A stretch of DNA of 39,319 bases, from the NCBI GenBank assembly GCA_945957335.1, contig CAMFLJ010000002.1, forward strand, positions 1-39,319. Reading direction: 5' to 3'. This DNA is from an uncultured Actinomycetes bacterium. Its GTDB lineage: Bacteria; Actinomycetota; Acidimicrobiia; Acidimicrobiales; Acidimicrobilacustridaceae. A model generated the notes under the pieces. That model worked only from the letters and a program-made list of their open reading frames with translations, was not told the DNA's origin and ran no database searches. Both the position numbers and the translations under genes were made by a program. Positions 1-9,437 of the stretch are shown one piece after another. The first letter of the stretch is position 1; every line of letters begins with the position of its first letter.

Positions 1-46
1 CGGCGCCGGTGACCACGGCGACGGGTCGGTCCCCCTGTGCGCTCAT
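1..46 (-). CDS. SDR-family oxidoreductase, N-terminal fragment only (runs off window start)
   Basis: Reverse translation from ATG at 46: MSAQGDRPVAVVTGAG; VVTGAG is the start of the SDR TGxxxGxG nucleotide-binding motif. Confidence 0.55.
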   Translation of the reverse strand, partial: MSAQGDRPVAVVTGA

Positions 47-79
47 CGGGGCGATCCTACGGTGCGCCCCGACCGGGGG

Positions 80-1651
80 TCACCCAGCGGTGTCCGGCTC
101 GCCGGGCACCTGGAACATGGGCTTCCAGGGCGACTCGGGCCCGACCGGGAACTGGGTGGAGGGGGCGTCACCCTTCGTCGTCCAACGGGCCTGGTACGGC
201 AGGCCGTCGAAGGCGACGGCGGTGCCCTTCTCGTAGAGGGTGGTCGGGTCCCAGACCGGGAGCGAGCCCGGCGGCACGGTCGTGATCGTGGGGGCGGTGT
301 CGCCGGCGCGCACCGGGCCGATCAGGGCCCAGGGCGTGTCCCACTGGCTGGCCGCCGCCGACGACGGGTCGGCGCCCTGGTTGAACCACTTGGCCTGGTA
401 GACGTTGCCCTTCCAGACGACCTTGTAGCCCTCCGGGTACTGGGCGGTCGGCCGCCACACCGGGTACGGGCTGTTGGCCGGGTCGTCGGAGGTGGCGGCC
501 TGGTCGGGGACGGTCACCGCGTCGGTGGCCGACGCGTTCGGGGCGCGGCCCGGGAGGGCGTTGAAGGTGGTGGCGAAGGCGAGCGGCTCCTGGGCCACCC
601 CGCTGCAGGTGTTGGAGTGGACGGCCACGTCGCTGAAGGTGGCACCGCACGCCCGGTCACGGTTGAGCGACCACATCGACACGCGGGCCACGCCCTTGCC
701 GCGGGCGTAGGCGGTGAGACCCTGCGCGTCGTCGAGCGTGAACACCTCGCCGTCGACGTCGTTCTGGCCGATCATCGGGGTGGCGCCGATGCGGGCCCAC
801 CGCTCGGCGTCGGTGAGCGGGGTGCCGATGGCGCGGTAGGCGTCACCGACCTGGGTGGCCGTGGCCTCGAGGGCCGACTTCGACGCCGAGAGCATGTTGG
901 TGGTCGGGTGGACCTTGTCGCCGAAGTCCATGGTCATGGCGTTGACGCCGAGGATGTCGAGGCCGCCCGCGAGCATGGCGCGCAGCACCGACTGCCCGTC
1001 GGCGGTGAGGCCGGTGGTGGCCACGGGCAGGGTGAGCCACACGTCGAGCGTGCGGCCGTCGGCCCGGCGCTCCTGCTGGAGGGCGGCGAGGGCGGCGACG
1101 CGGCGCTCGATCGACGCGGTGTCGGTCAGGGCCGAGCCCTCGAGGTCGAGGTCGATGACGGTGGCGTCGTAGCGCTCGATGACGGTGCGGTAGGCGCCGG
1201 TGAGCTTCGCCTGGTCGTCGCAGGCCACGGCCAGCTCGGACCCGTCACGACCACCGAACGACACCATGGCATCGCCGCCGACGGCTCGCAGCTGGGCGAT
1301 GCGCCGGTCGAGCTCGAGCTCGTCGCCGGCCTGGGCGAGCGTGTAGGCGCCGCCCCACGACGGGGTGCACGCGCCCTTCGGGTCGGCCACCACGAAGGCC
1401 AGCGCGACGTCACGGGAGGGGTTCGCCTGCGGGTCCTGGAACTGGTACGTCGGGGTCAGGGTGACGTCGACGTACGGGACGCTCCACGACTTGGCGCGGG
1501 GCTCGGCGTTGGCGACCGCCTTGCGGACGCCGGTGAACGCCACGCCCACCACCGCCACCACGATCAGCACCACGATGCCGAGGCGCACGAACGAGAGCTT
1601 CTCGGTCGGTCCCTGTTGCGTGGTCGTGCCACCCGCCGTGCTGCCGTCCAT
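80..1651 (-). CDS. Membrane-anchored GH18 chitinase-like glycoside hydrolase with two C-terminal CBM5/12-like chitin-binding modules
   Basis: Start reassigned to MDGSTAGGTTTQQGPTEKLSF; N-terminal TM (LGIVVLIVVAVVGVAF); GH18-like VIDLDLEG catalytic strand and VSMWSLNRDR; tandem W..Y..G..V.F.G..YQA.W...G..P modules at the C-terminus. Confidence 0.8.
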   Translation of the reverse strand: MDGSTAGGTTTQQGPTEKLSFVRLGIVVLIVVAVVGVAFTGVRKAVANAEPRAKSWSVPYVDVTLTPTYQFQDPQANPSRDVALAFVVADPKGACTPSWGGAYTLAQAGDELELDRRIAQLRAVGGDAMVSFGGRDGSELAVACDDQAKLTGAYRTVIERYDATVIDLDLEGSALTDTASIERRVAALAALQQERRADGRTLDVWLTLPVATTGLTADGQSVLRAMLAGGLDILGVNAMTMDFGDKVHPTTNMLSASKSALEATATQVGDAYRAIGTPLTDAERWARIGATPMIGQNDVDGEVFTLDDAQGLTAYARGKGVARVSMWSLNRDRACGATFSDVAVHSNTCSGVAQEPLAFATTFNALPGRAPNASATDAVTVPDQAATSDDPANSPYPVWRPTAQYPEGYKVVWKGNVYQAKWFNQGADPSSAAASQWDTPWALIGPVRAGDTAPTITTVPPGSLPVWDPTTLYEKGTAVAFDGLPYQARWTTKGDAPSTQFPVGPESPWKPMFQVPGEPDTAG

Positions 1652-1754
1652 GATCCCTCGCCGTCGGTCTCGTCGATCACCCGTGATCCGGGTCGAGGGT
1701 GTTCTCGGCCCGTCGCGCCCCGGTCCTGAGCAGTTCTCTCGTCCAGATGTGTCA

Positions 1755-1768
1755 CAGCGAATTCGCTG
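1755..1768. promoter_or_regulatory. 14-bp perfect palindrome CAGCGAATTCGCTG in the divergent intergenic region
   Basis: Self-complementary by direct reading; lies between two divergent genes. Confidence 0.45.
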
Positions 1769-1856
1769 AAGTCGGGGCCCGCTGAGGCCGAAGGTCCCTT
1801 CTGATACCTCCTGGTCCAAGCACGGGAGGCACGACGGCGAACGATCAGGAGACGGC

Positions 1857-4800
1857 ATGGCAGCCACGACGGCGGAGACGGCGCGACGACGCCAGTGGGG
1901 CAGCGACAGGCGTGACCGCCCGCTGCCCACGGTTCCGCCCCCGGTGTCGGACCGGCGCATCCGGATGGGCCGCCTGGCGATCGTGCTGACGGTGTCGGCG
2001 TGGGTCGCCTACATGTGCTTCACGATCTTCCAGCAGTTCATCGAGGGCCGCGCCGACAGCGCCCGCCTGGTGATCGAGGCGATCGTCTACATGGTGGTGG
2101 TGACCGCGCTGACGGCCTCGGCCATGGCGTACCTCATCACCCGCATCGGCTTCTTCTACCGGAGCCGGGTGCACCGCCGGGCGCCCCGCGCCGTCATCGA
2201 CGACTTCTTCGAGCAGACCATCCCGACGGTGACGGTGCTCGTGCCCTCCTACCAGGAGGACGAGCGGGTGGTGCGCACCACCCTGCTGTCGGCGGCGCTG
2301 CAGGAGCACCCGTACCTGCGCATCGTGCTGCTCGTCGACGACCCGCCCGAGCCGTCGTCGGACGCCGCCCGCGACATGCTCGAGCGGGCGCGGAGCCTGC
2401 CCGGCCGGGTGCAGGACCTGCTGGCCGAGCCGTGCGGCCGCTTCCAGGCCGCCCTCGACGCCTTCGAGGAGGCCCAGCGCGCCGAGACCGTGCCGAGCGT
2501 CGATGACGTGCTCGCGGTGGCCGACCACTACCGCCACGCGGTGGGCTGGCTGCGCGACCTCGCCGCCGCGCAGGAGATCGTGGACCACTCCGACACGTTC
2601 TTCGCCGACCACGTCGTGGGCGCGCTCGCGGGTGACCTCGAGGTGATCGCCGCGGCCCTCGAGGCGGCCGCCGCCGACGGCGCCACCCTGCCGGCCCGCC
2701 GCCTGCGCCAGCTGCACCGCCGCCTGGTCGCCACCTTCCGCGCCGAGCTCACCAGCTTCGAGCGCAAGCAGTACGTGTCGCTGTCGCACGCCCCCAATAA
2801 GGCGATGAACCTCAACAGCTACATCGGGCTCATGGGTGGCTCCTACAAGGAGGTCGCCACCCCGCTCGGCACCGCGCTGGTGGCCTGCGCGCCCCGCTCG
2901 GCCGACCTCACCGTGCCCGACCCCGACTACGTGCTCACCCTCGACGCCGACTCGGTGCTCCTGCCCGAGTACACCGTCCGCATCCTCCACCTCATGGAGC
3001 AGAGCGCCCACGCCAAGGTGGGTGTGGCCCAGACCCCGTACAGCTCGTACCCGGGCTCGGCCACGCGCATCGAGCGCATCGCCGGTGCCACCACCGACCT
3101 GCAGCACATCGTCCACCAGGGCATGACCCACTACGACGCCACGTTCTGGGTCGGGGCCAACGCCATCCTGCGCAAGCGGGCCCTCGAGGACATCGTCGAG
3201 ATCGACTACGAGGGCGACTGGGAGATCCGCCGCTACATCCAGGACCGCACGGTCATCGAGGACACCGAGTCGACCATCGACCTCGGCGTGCACGGCTGGT
3301 CGTTGCTCAACTACCCCGAGCGCCTCGCCTACTCGGCGACCCCGCCGGACTTCGGCTCGCTGTGCATCCAGCGCCAGCGCTGGGCCAACGGCGGCCTGCT
3401 CATCCTGTCGAGGCTGCGGCGCCAGTCGAAGGCCCGCAAGGCCCGGGGCGAGCCCAACCGCTTCGGCGAGGTGTTCCTGCGGGTCAACTACATGGCGTCG
3501 ATCTTCTGGTCGTCGCTGTGCCTGCTGATCATGCTCTGCTACCCGTTCAACGCCGGGCTGCTGAACCCGATCCTGCTGCTCGTCGCCCTGCCGTACTTCG
3601 TGATGATGGCGAGCGACCTCGCCTACTGCGGCTACAAGCGCCTCGACGTGCTGCGCATCTACGGGTTCAACCTGATCCTGCTGCCGGTGAACCTGTCGGG
3701 CAGCTTCGCCTCGATCCTGCAGCTCGTCACCGGCGAGAAGAGCGCCTTCAAGCGCACCCCCAAGGTGCGCGACCGCACGACCGCCCGGGCGCTCTACATC
3801 CTCGCCCCGCTCGCGCTGATCGCCTTCGCGACCTACACGATCTTCCTCGACCTCCGCCTCCACCGGTGGGAGAACCTCGTGTACGCCGCGCTCAACGCGG
3901 TGCTCGCGCTCTACGCCATGGTGGCGTTCGTGGGGCTGTGGAACTGCGTCGTCGACCTGTGGCTCACCCTGCGGAGCTGGCTCTACAAGCCGGTGCCGCC
4001 GCCGAAGCCCGCGCCCGCGCCGGTCGCGGTGCCGGGCGGTGGCCCGGTTGTGGTCACCGACTGGGCGTCGGTCCTCTACTACGGCACCGCCGACGCGGCG
4101 AAAACCGCGGTGATCGCCCGGCCGACGTCGCGCCAGGCCGAGCGGGAGGCCCGGGCCGACCGCGCCCCGGCCGCCGCGGCTCCGTCGTCGGTGCCCGTGC
4201 CTCCGGCCGCCGCCGGCGTGTTCGAGGAGTTCGCCTTCTTCACCGTGTTCCAGCCGATCGTCGACCTCGAGACCGGCACCGCGGTGGGCTTCGAGGCCCT
4301 GACCCGCTTCGCCGACGGGCGCTCGCCCGACGTCGCGCTCGCCGACGCCGACGCCACCGGCCGGGCGGTCGAGCTCGACGCGGCGCTGGTGCGCTCCGCG
4401 GTGGCTGCCGCCGTCGGCCTTCCCGTCGGCGCCTGGGTGTCGATCAACGTGTCGGTCGCGCTCGCCGGGCGCCCGGAGGTGCTGGCCGAGGCGCTGGACG
4501 GCGCGCCCTGCCCGGTGGTCGTCGAGTACAGCAACGACGGCGTCACCGACCCGGCGGAGTGGGTGGCCACCCTGCCGGAGAACGTGCTCGTGGCCGTCGA
4601 CGACGCCGGGGTGGGCTACGACAGCCTCGCCCTGCTCGAGAACCTGCAGCCGTCGTTCATGAAGCTCGACCGCACGACGGTCACCGGCATCGAGATCGAC
4701 GCCGCCCGCCGGGCCTTCGTGGGCACCCTCGCCGCCTTCGCCGAGGAGCACGGCTGCGAGGTCATCGCCGAGGGCATCGAGACCGAGTCCGAGCGCATCG

Positions 4801-4904
4801 CCCTGAAGGAGGCCGGCGTGCAGCTCGGCCAGGGCTACCTGCTCGGCCGACCGGCGCCGATCGCCCAGGCCGTCGAGCCCGACCGCGGCACGGCGGTGGC
4901 CTGA
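1857..4904 (+). CDS. Processive-type GT2 glycosyltransferase, multi-TM, fused to C-terminal EAL (c-di-GMP phosphodiesterase-like) domain
   Basis: 1015 aa. GT2: VTVLVPSYQEDERVV, LTLDADSVLLPEY, VIEDTES, IQRQRWANGG and multiple TM helices. EAL: FQPIVDLETGTAVGFEALTRF, SINVS, VDDAGVGYDSL, MKLDRTTV, VIAEGIET, LGQGYLLGRPAP. Confidence 0.9.
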   Translation: MAATTAETARRRQWGSDRRDRPLPTVPPPVSDRRIRMGRLAIVLTVSAWVAYMCFTIFQQFIEGRADSARLVIEAIVYMVVVTALTASAMAYLITRIGFFYRSRVHRRAPRAVIDDFFEQTIPTVTVLVPSYQEDERVVRTTLLSAALQEHPYLRIVLLVDDPPEPSSDAARDMLERARSLPGRVQDLLAEPCGRFQAALDAFEEAQRAETVPSVDDVLAVADHYRHAVGWLRDLAAAQEIVDHSDTFFADHVVGALAGDLEVIAAALEAAAADGATLPARRLRQLHRRLVATFRAELTSFERKQYVSLSHAPNKAMNLNSYIGLMGGSYKEVATPLGTALVACAPRSADLTVPDPDYVLTLDADSVLLPEYTVRILHLMEQSAHAKVGVAQTPYSSYPGSATRIERIAGATTDLQHIVHQGMTHYDATFWVGANAILRKRALEDIVEIDYEGDWEIRRYIQDRTVIEDTESTIDLGVHGWSLLNYPERLAYSATPPDFGSLCIQRQRWANGGLLILSRLRRQSKARKARGEPNRFGEVFLRVNYMASIFWSSLCLLIMLCYPFNAGLLNPILLLVALPYFVMMASDLAYCGYKRLDVLRIYGFNLILLPVNLSGSFASILQLVTGEKSAFKRTPKVRDRTTARALYILAPLALIAFATYTIFLDLRLHRWENLVYAALNAVLALYAMVAFVGLWNCVVDLWLTLRSWLYKPVPPPKPAPAPVAVPGGGPVVVTDWASVLYYGTADAAKTAVIARPTSRQAEREARADRAPAAAAPSSVPVPPAAAGVFEEFAFFTVFQPIVDLETGTAVGFEALTRFADGRSPDVALADADATGRAVELDAALVRSAVAAAVGLPVGAWVSINVSVALAGRPEVLAEALDGAPCPVVVEYSNDGVTDPAEWVATLPENVLVAVDDAGVGYDSLALLENLQPSFMKLDRTTVTGIEIDAARRAFVGTLAAFAEEHGCEVIAEGIETESERIALKEAGVQLGQGYLLGRPAPIAQAVEPDRGTAVA

Positions 4905-4934
4905 CCGGTCCCGTCCTGCGCTGCGGCCGTCGGC

Positions 4935-5369
4935 TCAGTCCGGCGGCCGCAGGTCGACCTCGGTGCCGTCGGTGTCGACGGCCGCGGCCAACCGGGCGGT
5001 GCTCGGCGCGCCGGCGACGGTGAGCGCGGCCAGCACCTCGAAGGCGACGTCGGTGGCGGTGGTGCCGGGAGGCTGGCGCAGGGTGGCCCCCTCGCCGTCC
5101 TCGTCGAGCTGCCACCCGCGCCGGCCGAGGGCGTCGGCCACGTTGCGCAGGCGCGACATCGACAGCTCGTTGAAGCGCACCACGATCACGCTGCTCCCAC
5201 CGGGCTTGGCGGTGATGACGACCCGGTGCCAGCCCTCGGGCGCGTCGACGGCGACGGCGGTGTCGAGGCCGGTGGTCATCACGTGCGCCCGCACGTTGAC
5301 GACGGCGTCGCTGAACACGCCGACGGCGTCGAAGTCGGACGGGTCGACGGTGATCGGTGCGGGGGCCAC
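4935..5369 (-). CDS. Hypothetical protein
   Basis: Coherent soluble protein (VAPAPITVDPSDFDAVGVFSDAVVNVRAHV...). GTG start at 5369 avoids overlap with the neighbouring CDS. Confidence 0.6.
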   Translation of the reverse strand: MAPAPITVDPSDFDAVGVFSDAVVNVRAHVMTTGLDTAVAVDAPEGWHRVVITAKPGGSSVIVVRFNELSMSRLRNVADALGRRGWQLDEDGEGATLRQPPGTTATDVAFEVLAALTVAGAPSTARLAAAVDTDGTEVDLRPPD

Positions 5370-5412
5370 CTCCAGAGCCTGCCACCGGCCCCGGTCGACC
5401 CGCGTCCGCGGG

Positions 5413-5634
5413 TCAGTCGCCGCCGGTGCCGGGCCCGTGCGACTCCTGCTCGAAGCGCCGCTCGGCCTCCTCGGCGTCGCCACCGGTCTCGTCCATCAAC
5501 CGGTCGGCCAGCTCGGCATCCTGGTCGACGGCCTGGCCGAGGGACTTGTCCTCGTAGCCGGGCTGCTCGTAGTGGGCGTCGGGATCGGTGCCGGTCGGGG
5601 TGTCGGTCCCGGGCTGGGGGGTGTTCTCGCTCAT
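5413..5634 (-). CDS. Small acidic hypothetical protein (73 aa)
   Basis: MSENTPQPGTDTPTGTDPDAHYEQPGYEDKSLGQAV...; natural composition and fits between neighbouring genes. Confidence 0.6.
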   Translation of the reverse strand: MSENTPQPGTDTPTGTDPDAHYEQPGYEDKSLGQAVDQDAELADRLMDETGGDAEEAERRFEQESHGPGTGGD

Positions 5635-5679
5635 GGTGGCGACCTACCCGGTCGCGCCCGGTCCACGACCGACCGTGGC

Positions 5680-7281
5680 TCAGGGCGCGTCGACCTCGAC
5701 CAGCCCGACGGCGCGGAGCTCGAGCCAGCGGGAGGGGGAGAGCGCACGCAGGAACGGCAGGTCGTGGCTCACCACGACCATCGTCCCGAGGTGGCCCGAG
5801 AGCGCCTCGGTGAGGTGGCGGACGCTCTCCATGTCGAGGTTGTTGGTGGGCTCGTCGAGCAGCAGCAGCTGAGGGGTCGGGTCGGTGAGCAGCAGCGCCG
5901 CCAGCGTGGCCCGCAGCCGCTCGCCGCCCGACAGCGTGCCGACGAGGCGGTCCGCGTCGGCGCCCCGGAACAGGAGCCGGGCCAGCCCGGCCCGCACCTC
6001 GTTGGTGGTGGCGCCGGGGGTGAGCCGGCCCACCCCCTCGGCGAGCGTCGTGGTGTCGTCGAGCAGGTCGAGGGCCTGGGGCAGGTAGCCGACGGGCACC
6101 GGCACCTCGACGGTGCCGGCCTCAGGGACCACCAGCCCGGCCAGGGTGCGCAGCAGCGTGGTCTTGCCCACCCCGTTGTCGCCGAGGAGGGCGATGCGCT
6201 CGGGCCCCTGCACGTCGAGCGAGACGGTGGGGCCGTGGGGCAGCACGACCTCGTCGAGGTGGACCACGCGACGGCGGGTCGGCACGGCCGAGCCCGGGAG
6301 GTCGAGGCGGATGGTGGCGTCGTCGTCGACCGCGGCGCGGGCGTCGGTGAGGCGCTCGGCGGCGTCGGCCACGCGGCCCTCGTGGACGCCGCGCACCCGC
6401 CCGCTGGTGGCCTCGGCCCGCCGCTTCATGCCGCCGAGCACGATCTTGGGCGTGCCCCCGCGGGCGGCCAGGTCGCGGCCCTGGCGGGCGCTGCGGGCGA
6501 GCTTGGTGCGGGCCTCGACCAGGTCGCGCTCCTGGCGCCGCAGCTCGCCCTCGGCGGTGGTGACGGCCCGCTCGGCGGCGGCCTGCTCGATGGCGACGGT
6601 CTCCTCGTACGAGGCGAGATCACCCGTGTGGAGGCGCAGCTCACCCCGCCGCAGCTCGGCGATGGCGTCGACGGTGCCGAGCAGCTCCCGGTCGTGGCTC
6701 ACGACCAGGGCCACCCCGCGCCAGCCGTCGAGCACGGCGAAGAGCCGGGCCCGGCCCCGACGGTCGAGGTTGTTGGTCGGCTCGTCGAGGAGCAGCACCT
6801 CGGGGCGCCGCAGCAGGCGGCCGGCCAGGCCGATGAGCGTGCACTCGCCGCCCGACAGGCCGCCGACGGGTCGGTCGAGGTCGATGCCCCCGAGACCCAG
6901 CCGGTCGAGCTCGGCGGCGGCGCGCTCCTCGACGTCCCAGTCGTCGCCGAGCGCGTCGAAGTGGGCCGGGTCGGTGTCGCCGGCCTCGATGGCGTGGAGG
7001 GCGGCGCGGGCGCGGTCGATCCCGAGCAGCTCGTCGACCCGCGTGTCGGCGTGGCGGGGGAGGTCCTGGGGCAGGAGGGCGACGACGCCGCTCACCGTGA
7101 CGGTGCCGGTGGTGGGTGCGAGCTCGCCGGTGACGAGTCGCAGGAGCGTGGACTTGCCGGCGCCGTTGGCACCGATCAGGCCGGTGACAGCGAGGCCGAA
7201 GGAGGCGTCGACGTGGTCGAGCACGGCCGTGCCGTCCGGGAAGGCGAACGACGCGTCGGCGAACGTGACGGATGGGGGCAT
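5680..7281 (-). CDS. ABC-F family ATPase (two ABC domains, no TM)
   Basis: Walker A GANGAGKST and GDNGVGKTT; signatures GLSGGE and LSGGERLR; Walker B LLLDEPTNNLD twice. Confidence 0.9.
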   Translation of the reverse strand: MPPSVTFADASFAFPDGTAVLDHVDASFGLAVTGLIGANGAGKSTLLRLVTGELAPTTGTVTVSGVVALLPQDLPRHADTRVDELLGIDRARAALHAIEAGDTDPAHFDALGDDWDVEERAAAELDRLGLGGIDLDRPVGGLSGGECTLIGLAGRLLRRPEVLLLDEPTNNLDRRGRARLFAVLDGWRGVALVVSHDRELLGTVDAIAELRRGELRLHTGDLASYEETVAIEQAAAERAVTTAEGELRRQERDLVEARTKLARSARQGRDLAARGGTPKIVLGGMKRRAEATSGRVRGVHEGRVADAAERLTDARAAVDDDATIRLDLPGSAVPTRRRVVHLDEVVLPHGPTVSLDVQGPERIALLGDNGVGKTTLLRTLAGLVVPEAGTVEVPVPVGYLPQALDLLDDTTTLAEGVGRLTPGATTNEVRAGLARLLFRGADADRLVGTLSGGERLRATLAALLLTDPTPQLLLLDEPTNNLDMESVRHLTEALSGHLGTMVVVSHDLPFLRALSPSRWLELRAVGLVEVDAP

Positions 7282-7494
7282 GCGGGGGCTCCGAGGGTGC
7301 GGTGGCGGATGACGTCACCCGGCCGCGGCACAGTGGCGGTGGACGCACCTCGTGAGGCGGTCTCCACTCGCCGGCACGGCCGGCCCTCAGCTCTTCAATG
7401 CACCGACCTCCACTCGACTGACGTGATCACGGTAGGGCGGTGTCGCTCCGGAACGCGGAGGATTTTCGGCAGTGGGGGCTCCTACGCTCCGGCC

Positions 7495-8799
7495 ATGGCG
7501 GAACTCGGTGACGCGGCGGAGCGCTTCCTCGACCCCCGGTGGTCGACGGTGCGGGGGACCTTCCGGGAGTGGAGCCCCGACGGAGGGTTCCACAGCCAGG
7601 TCGGGCCCTTCGGTGGCCCCGGCTTCCCGTCGCCGGGCATCGGCCGGATGGGCATCGGCATCAGCCGCGTGGTCGCGATCGGCGGTGGGAGCCCGACGCC
7701 CCCTCGTCCCGGAGAGGGCTTCGAGCAGTGGCAGCGGGTCACCCTCCGGCGCTCGGACGGGGCCTACCGCCTCGAGCACGTCCGTCCCGGGGCTCCCGAG
7801 CCCGACCTGACCATGATCAACGGCCCCGACGGCGGCTTCCTCGTGGCCGACGAGGCGGATCCCCGACGCGTCGACGCCGGGCCGCCCCCGGTGCCGTGGC
7901 TCACCGACACCTCGCTGCTGGCCGGCGTCTACCGCCTCGACCTCGAGCCGTCGGAGCCGTTCGCCGGTCGGTCGGTGGTGCGGGCCGTCGGGCGCGTCCG
8001 GCCCCACCATCGCGACATGGTGCTGGGTGCGGGGCCGATGTTCATCGGCTTCGTGCTGGGCGGCACGTGCGAGCTCACGATCGACCAGGCCACCGGCCTG
8101 TGCCTGCGAGTGGCCACCTTCGAGAGCGACCGCCTGGTGGGTCTGCGCCAGTTCACCGAGGTCGAGATCGACGTCGAGGTGTCCGACGACGCGTTCACCT
8201 ACGCGCTGGCACCGGGTCAGCGGTTCCGCACCCATCGCGACGACCAGCTCGACGTGCTGCGGGGGCGAGGCGTCGACGTCGACGACATCGACGTCACCGA
8301 CGACGTGGCCATCGAGCGGGCCGTGATGGACCTCCGACGGCGTGACATGGAGCGTCACGGCGGCATGCGTCCGGGGATGGGTCTGCAGCGGACGGTGTCC
8401 GAGCTGGTGGCGCCCCTCGGGCCAGGCCCCGATGATCCCGAGGCGGCGAGGGCGGCGATCCAGGCCACGCTCGACCTCCTGGGTGACGACGACCTGCCCC
8501 GAGCCGACGCGATCGAGCGCGGCGAGATCCTCGACCGCGACGCGGAGGCCGGCAACGGGCCGGGACCGCACCCGATGCTCGGCGGCCAGACGGTCACGTT
8601 CGTGCTCGACGACGTGGCGTTCGTCCGGGCCGACGAAGCCCTGATCGAGTTCCAGATCCGGCTCTCGGGCGGGGGCGCGTTCCCGGTGAAGGGCCGTGCC
8701 GTCCTCACCGGGGACGGGTGGCGGCTGAGCTACGAGACCTGGGCCGGCCTGCAGCAGATGGGCGGCTACCGCGTGCCGCCCGTCTCCGGCGACGACTGA
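7495..8799 (+). CDS. Hypothetical protein (434 aa), apparently two-domain
   Basis: ATG at 7495 within the long ORF; MAELGDAAERFLDPRWSTVRGTFREWSPDGG... consistent globular composition to the stop. Confidence 0.7.
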   Translation: MAELGDAAERFLDPRWSTVRGTFREWSPDGGFHSQVGPFGGPGFPSPGIGRMGIGISRVVAIGGGSPTPPRPGEGFEQWQRVTLRRSDGAYRLEHVRPGAPEPDLTMINGPDGGFLVADEADPRRVDAGPPPVPWLTDTSLLAGVYRLDLEPSEPFAGRSVVRAVGRVRPHHRDMVLGAGPMFIGFVLGGTCELTIDQATGLCLRVATFESDRLVGLRQFTEVEIDVEVSDDAFTYALAPGQRFRTHRDDQLDVLRGRGVDVDDIDVTDDVAIERAVMDLRRRDMERHGGMRPGMGLQRTVSELVAPLGPGPDDPEAARAAIQATLDLLGDDDLPRADAIERGEILDRDAEAGNGPGPHPMLGGQTVTFVLDDVAFVRADEALIEFQIRLSGGGAFPVKGRAVLTGDGWRLSYETWAGLQQMGGYRVPPVSGDD

Positions 8800-9437
8800 G
8801 GCGCGGGCCCCGGGGGCGCCGCGGGCTCGGTCGGGGCGGCGGCGAGGAGGAGCTGGGCGAACTGGGTCGAGAGCGCGGGCATCGACGGGCCGAGGCGGTC
8901 GACGGTGACCTGCAGCACGAGTCCGTTGGCGACGGCGACGAGGAGCGTGGCCATCGTGTCGGGGTCGACCCAGGCGCCGACGTGGCCGTCGGCCTTCAGG
9001 GCGGTGAGGTGGGCGGCGAGCTGGCGGCGCAGGTCGGACCACAGGTCGAGGACCGCGGTGCGCAGCTCGGGCATCCGCGGGGCGAGCGCGAGCGCCTCGA
9101 GCAGGGCGGGTGCGTCGCTCCGCCGGCGCTCGAAGCGCTCGGTGAGGGCCTGCACCGCCGACAGCATCTGGGTCGTGGGGTCGCCCGGGGCGGCCATCAC
9201 CTCGAGCGCCGGCTCGACCCACTCGCGCACGGTCTCGACCAGGGCCCGGGCCACCAGCCGGTCCTTCGAGCCGTAGTGGTAGGTGATGGCCTGGAGGTTG
9301 GTGCCCGCCGCCGTGGCGATCTCGCGGGACGTGGCTCCGGCGACGCCCTGCTCGGCGATGCAGGCGCGGGTGGCCACCAAGAGGCGTTCGGCCGTCGGCC
9401 CGGATCCGCCCCTGACCAGGACGTTCGCCTCACTCAT
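8766..9437 (-). CDS. TetR/AcrR family transcriptional regulator
   Basis: N-terminal TetR HTH: AERLLVATRACIAEQGVAGATSREIATAAGTNLQAITYHYGSKDRLVARAL. Confidence 0.88.
   Translation of the reverse strand: MSEANVLVRGGSGPTAERLLVATRACIAEQGVAGATSREIATAAGTNLQAITYHYGSKDRLVARALVETVREWVEPALEVMAAPGDPTTQMLSAVQALTERFERRRSDAPALLEALALAPRMPELRTAVLDLWSDLRRQLAAHLTALKADGHVGAWVDPDTMATLLVAVANGLVLQVTVDRLGPSMPALSTQFAQLLLAAAPTEPAAPPGPAPQSSPETGGTR

Noticed and set aside
1652-1856. Possible c-di-GMP riboswitch upstream of the GT2-EAL gene
   Set aside because: I looked for GEMM-like conserved blocks and could not find a convincing match; only the palindrome and DosR-like box are reported.
1845-4751. 968-aa minus-strand ORF opposite the GT2-EAL gene
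   Set aside because: His/Gly/Arg/Val-rich shadow composition with no motifs; the plus-strand protein has clear GT2 and EAL motifs. Antisense artefact of GC-rich codon use.
1857-4904. GT2-EAL as the mycofactocin glycosyltransferase MftF
   Set aside because: Multi-TM processive-type GT2 with EAL fusion, 15 kb from mftD; architecture does not match MftF.
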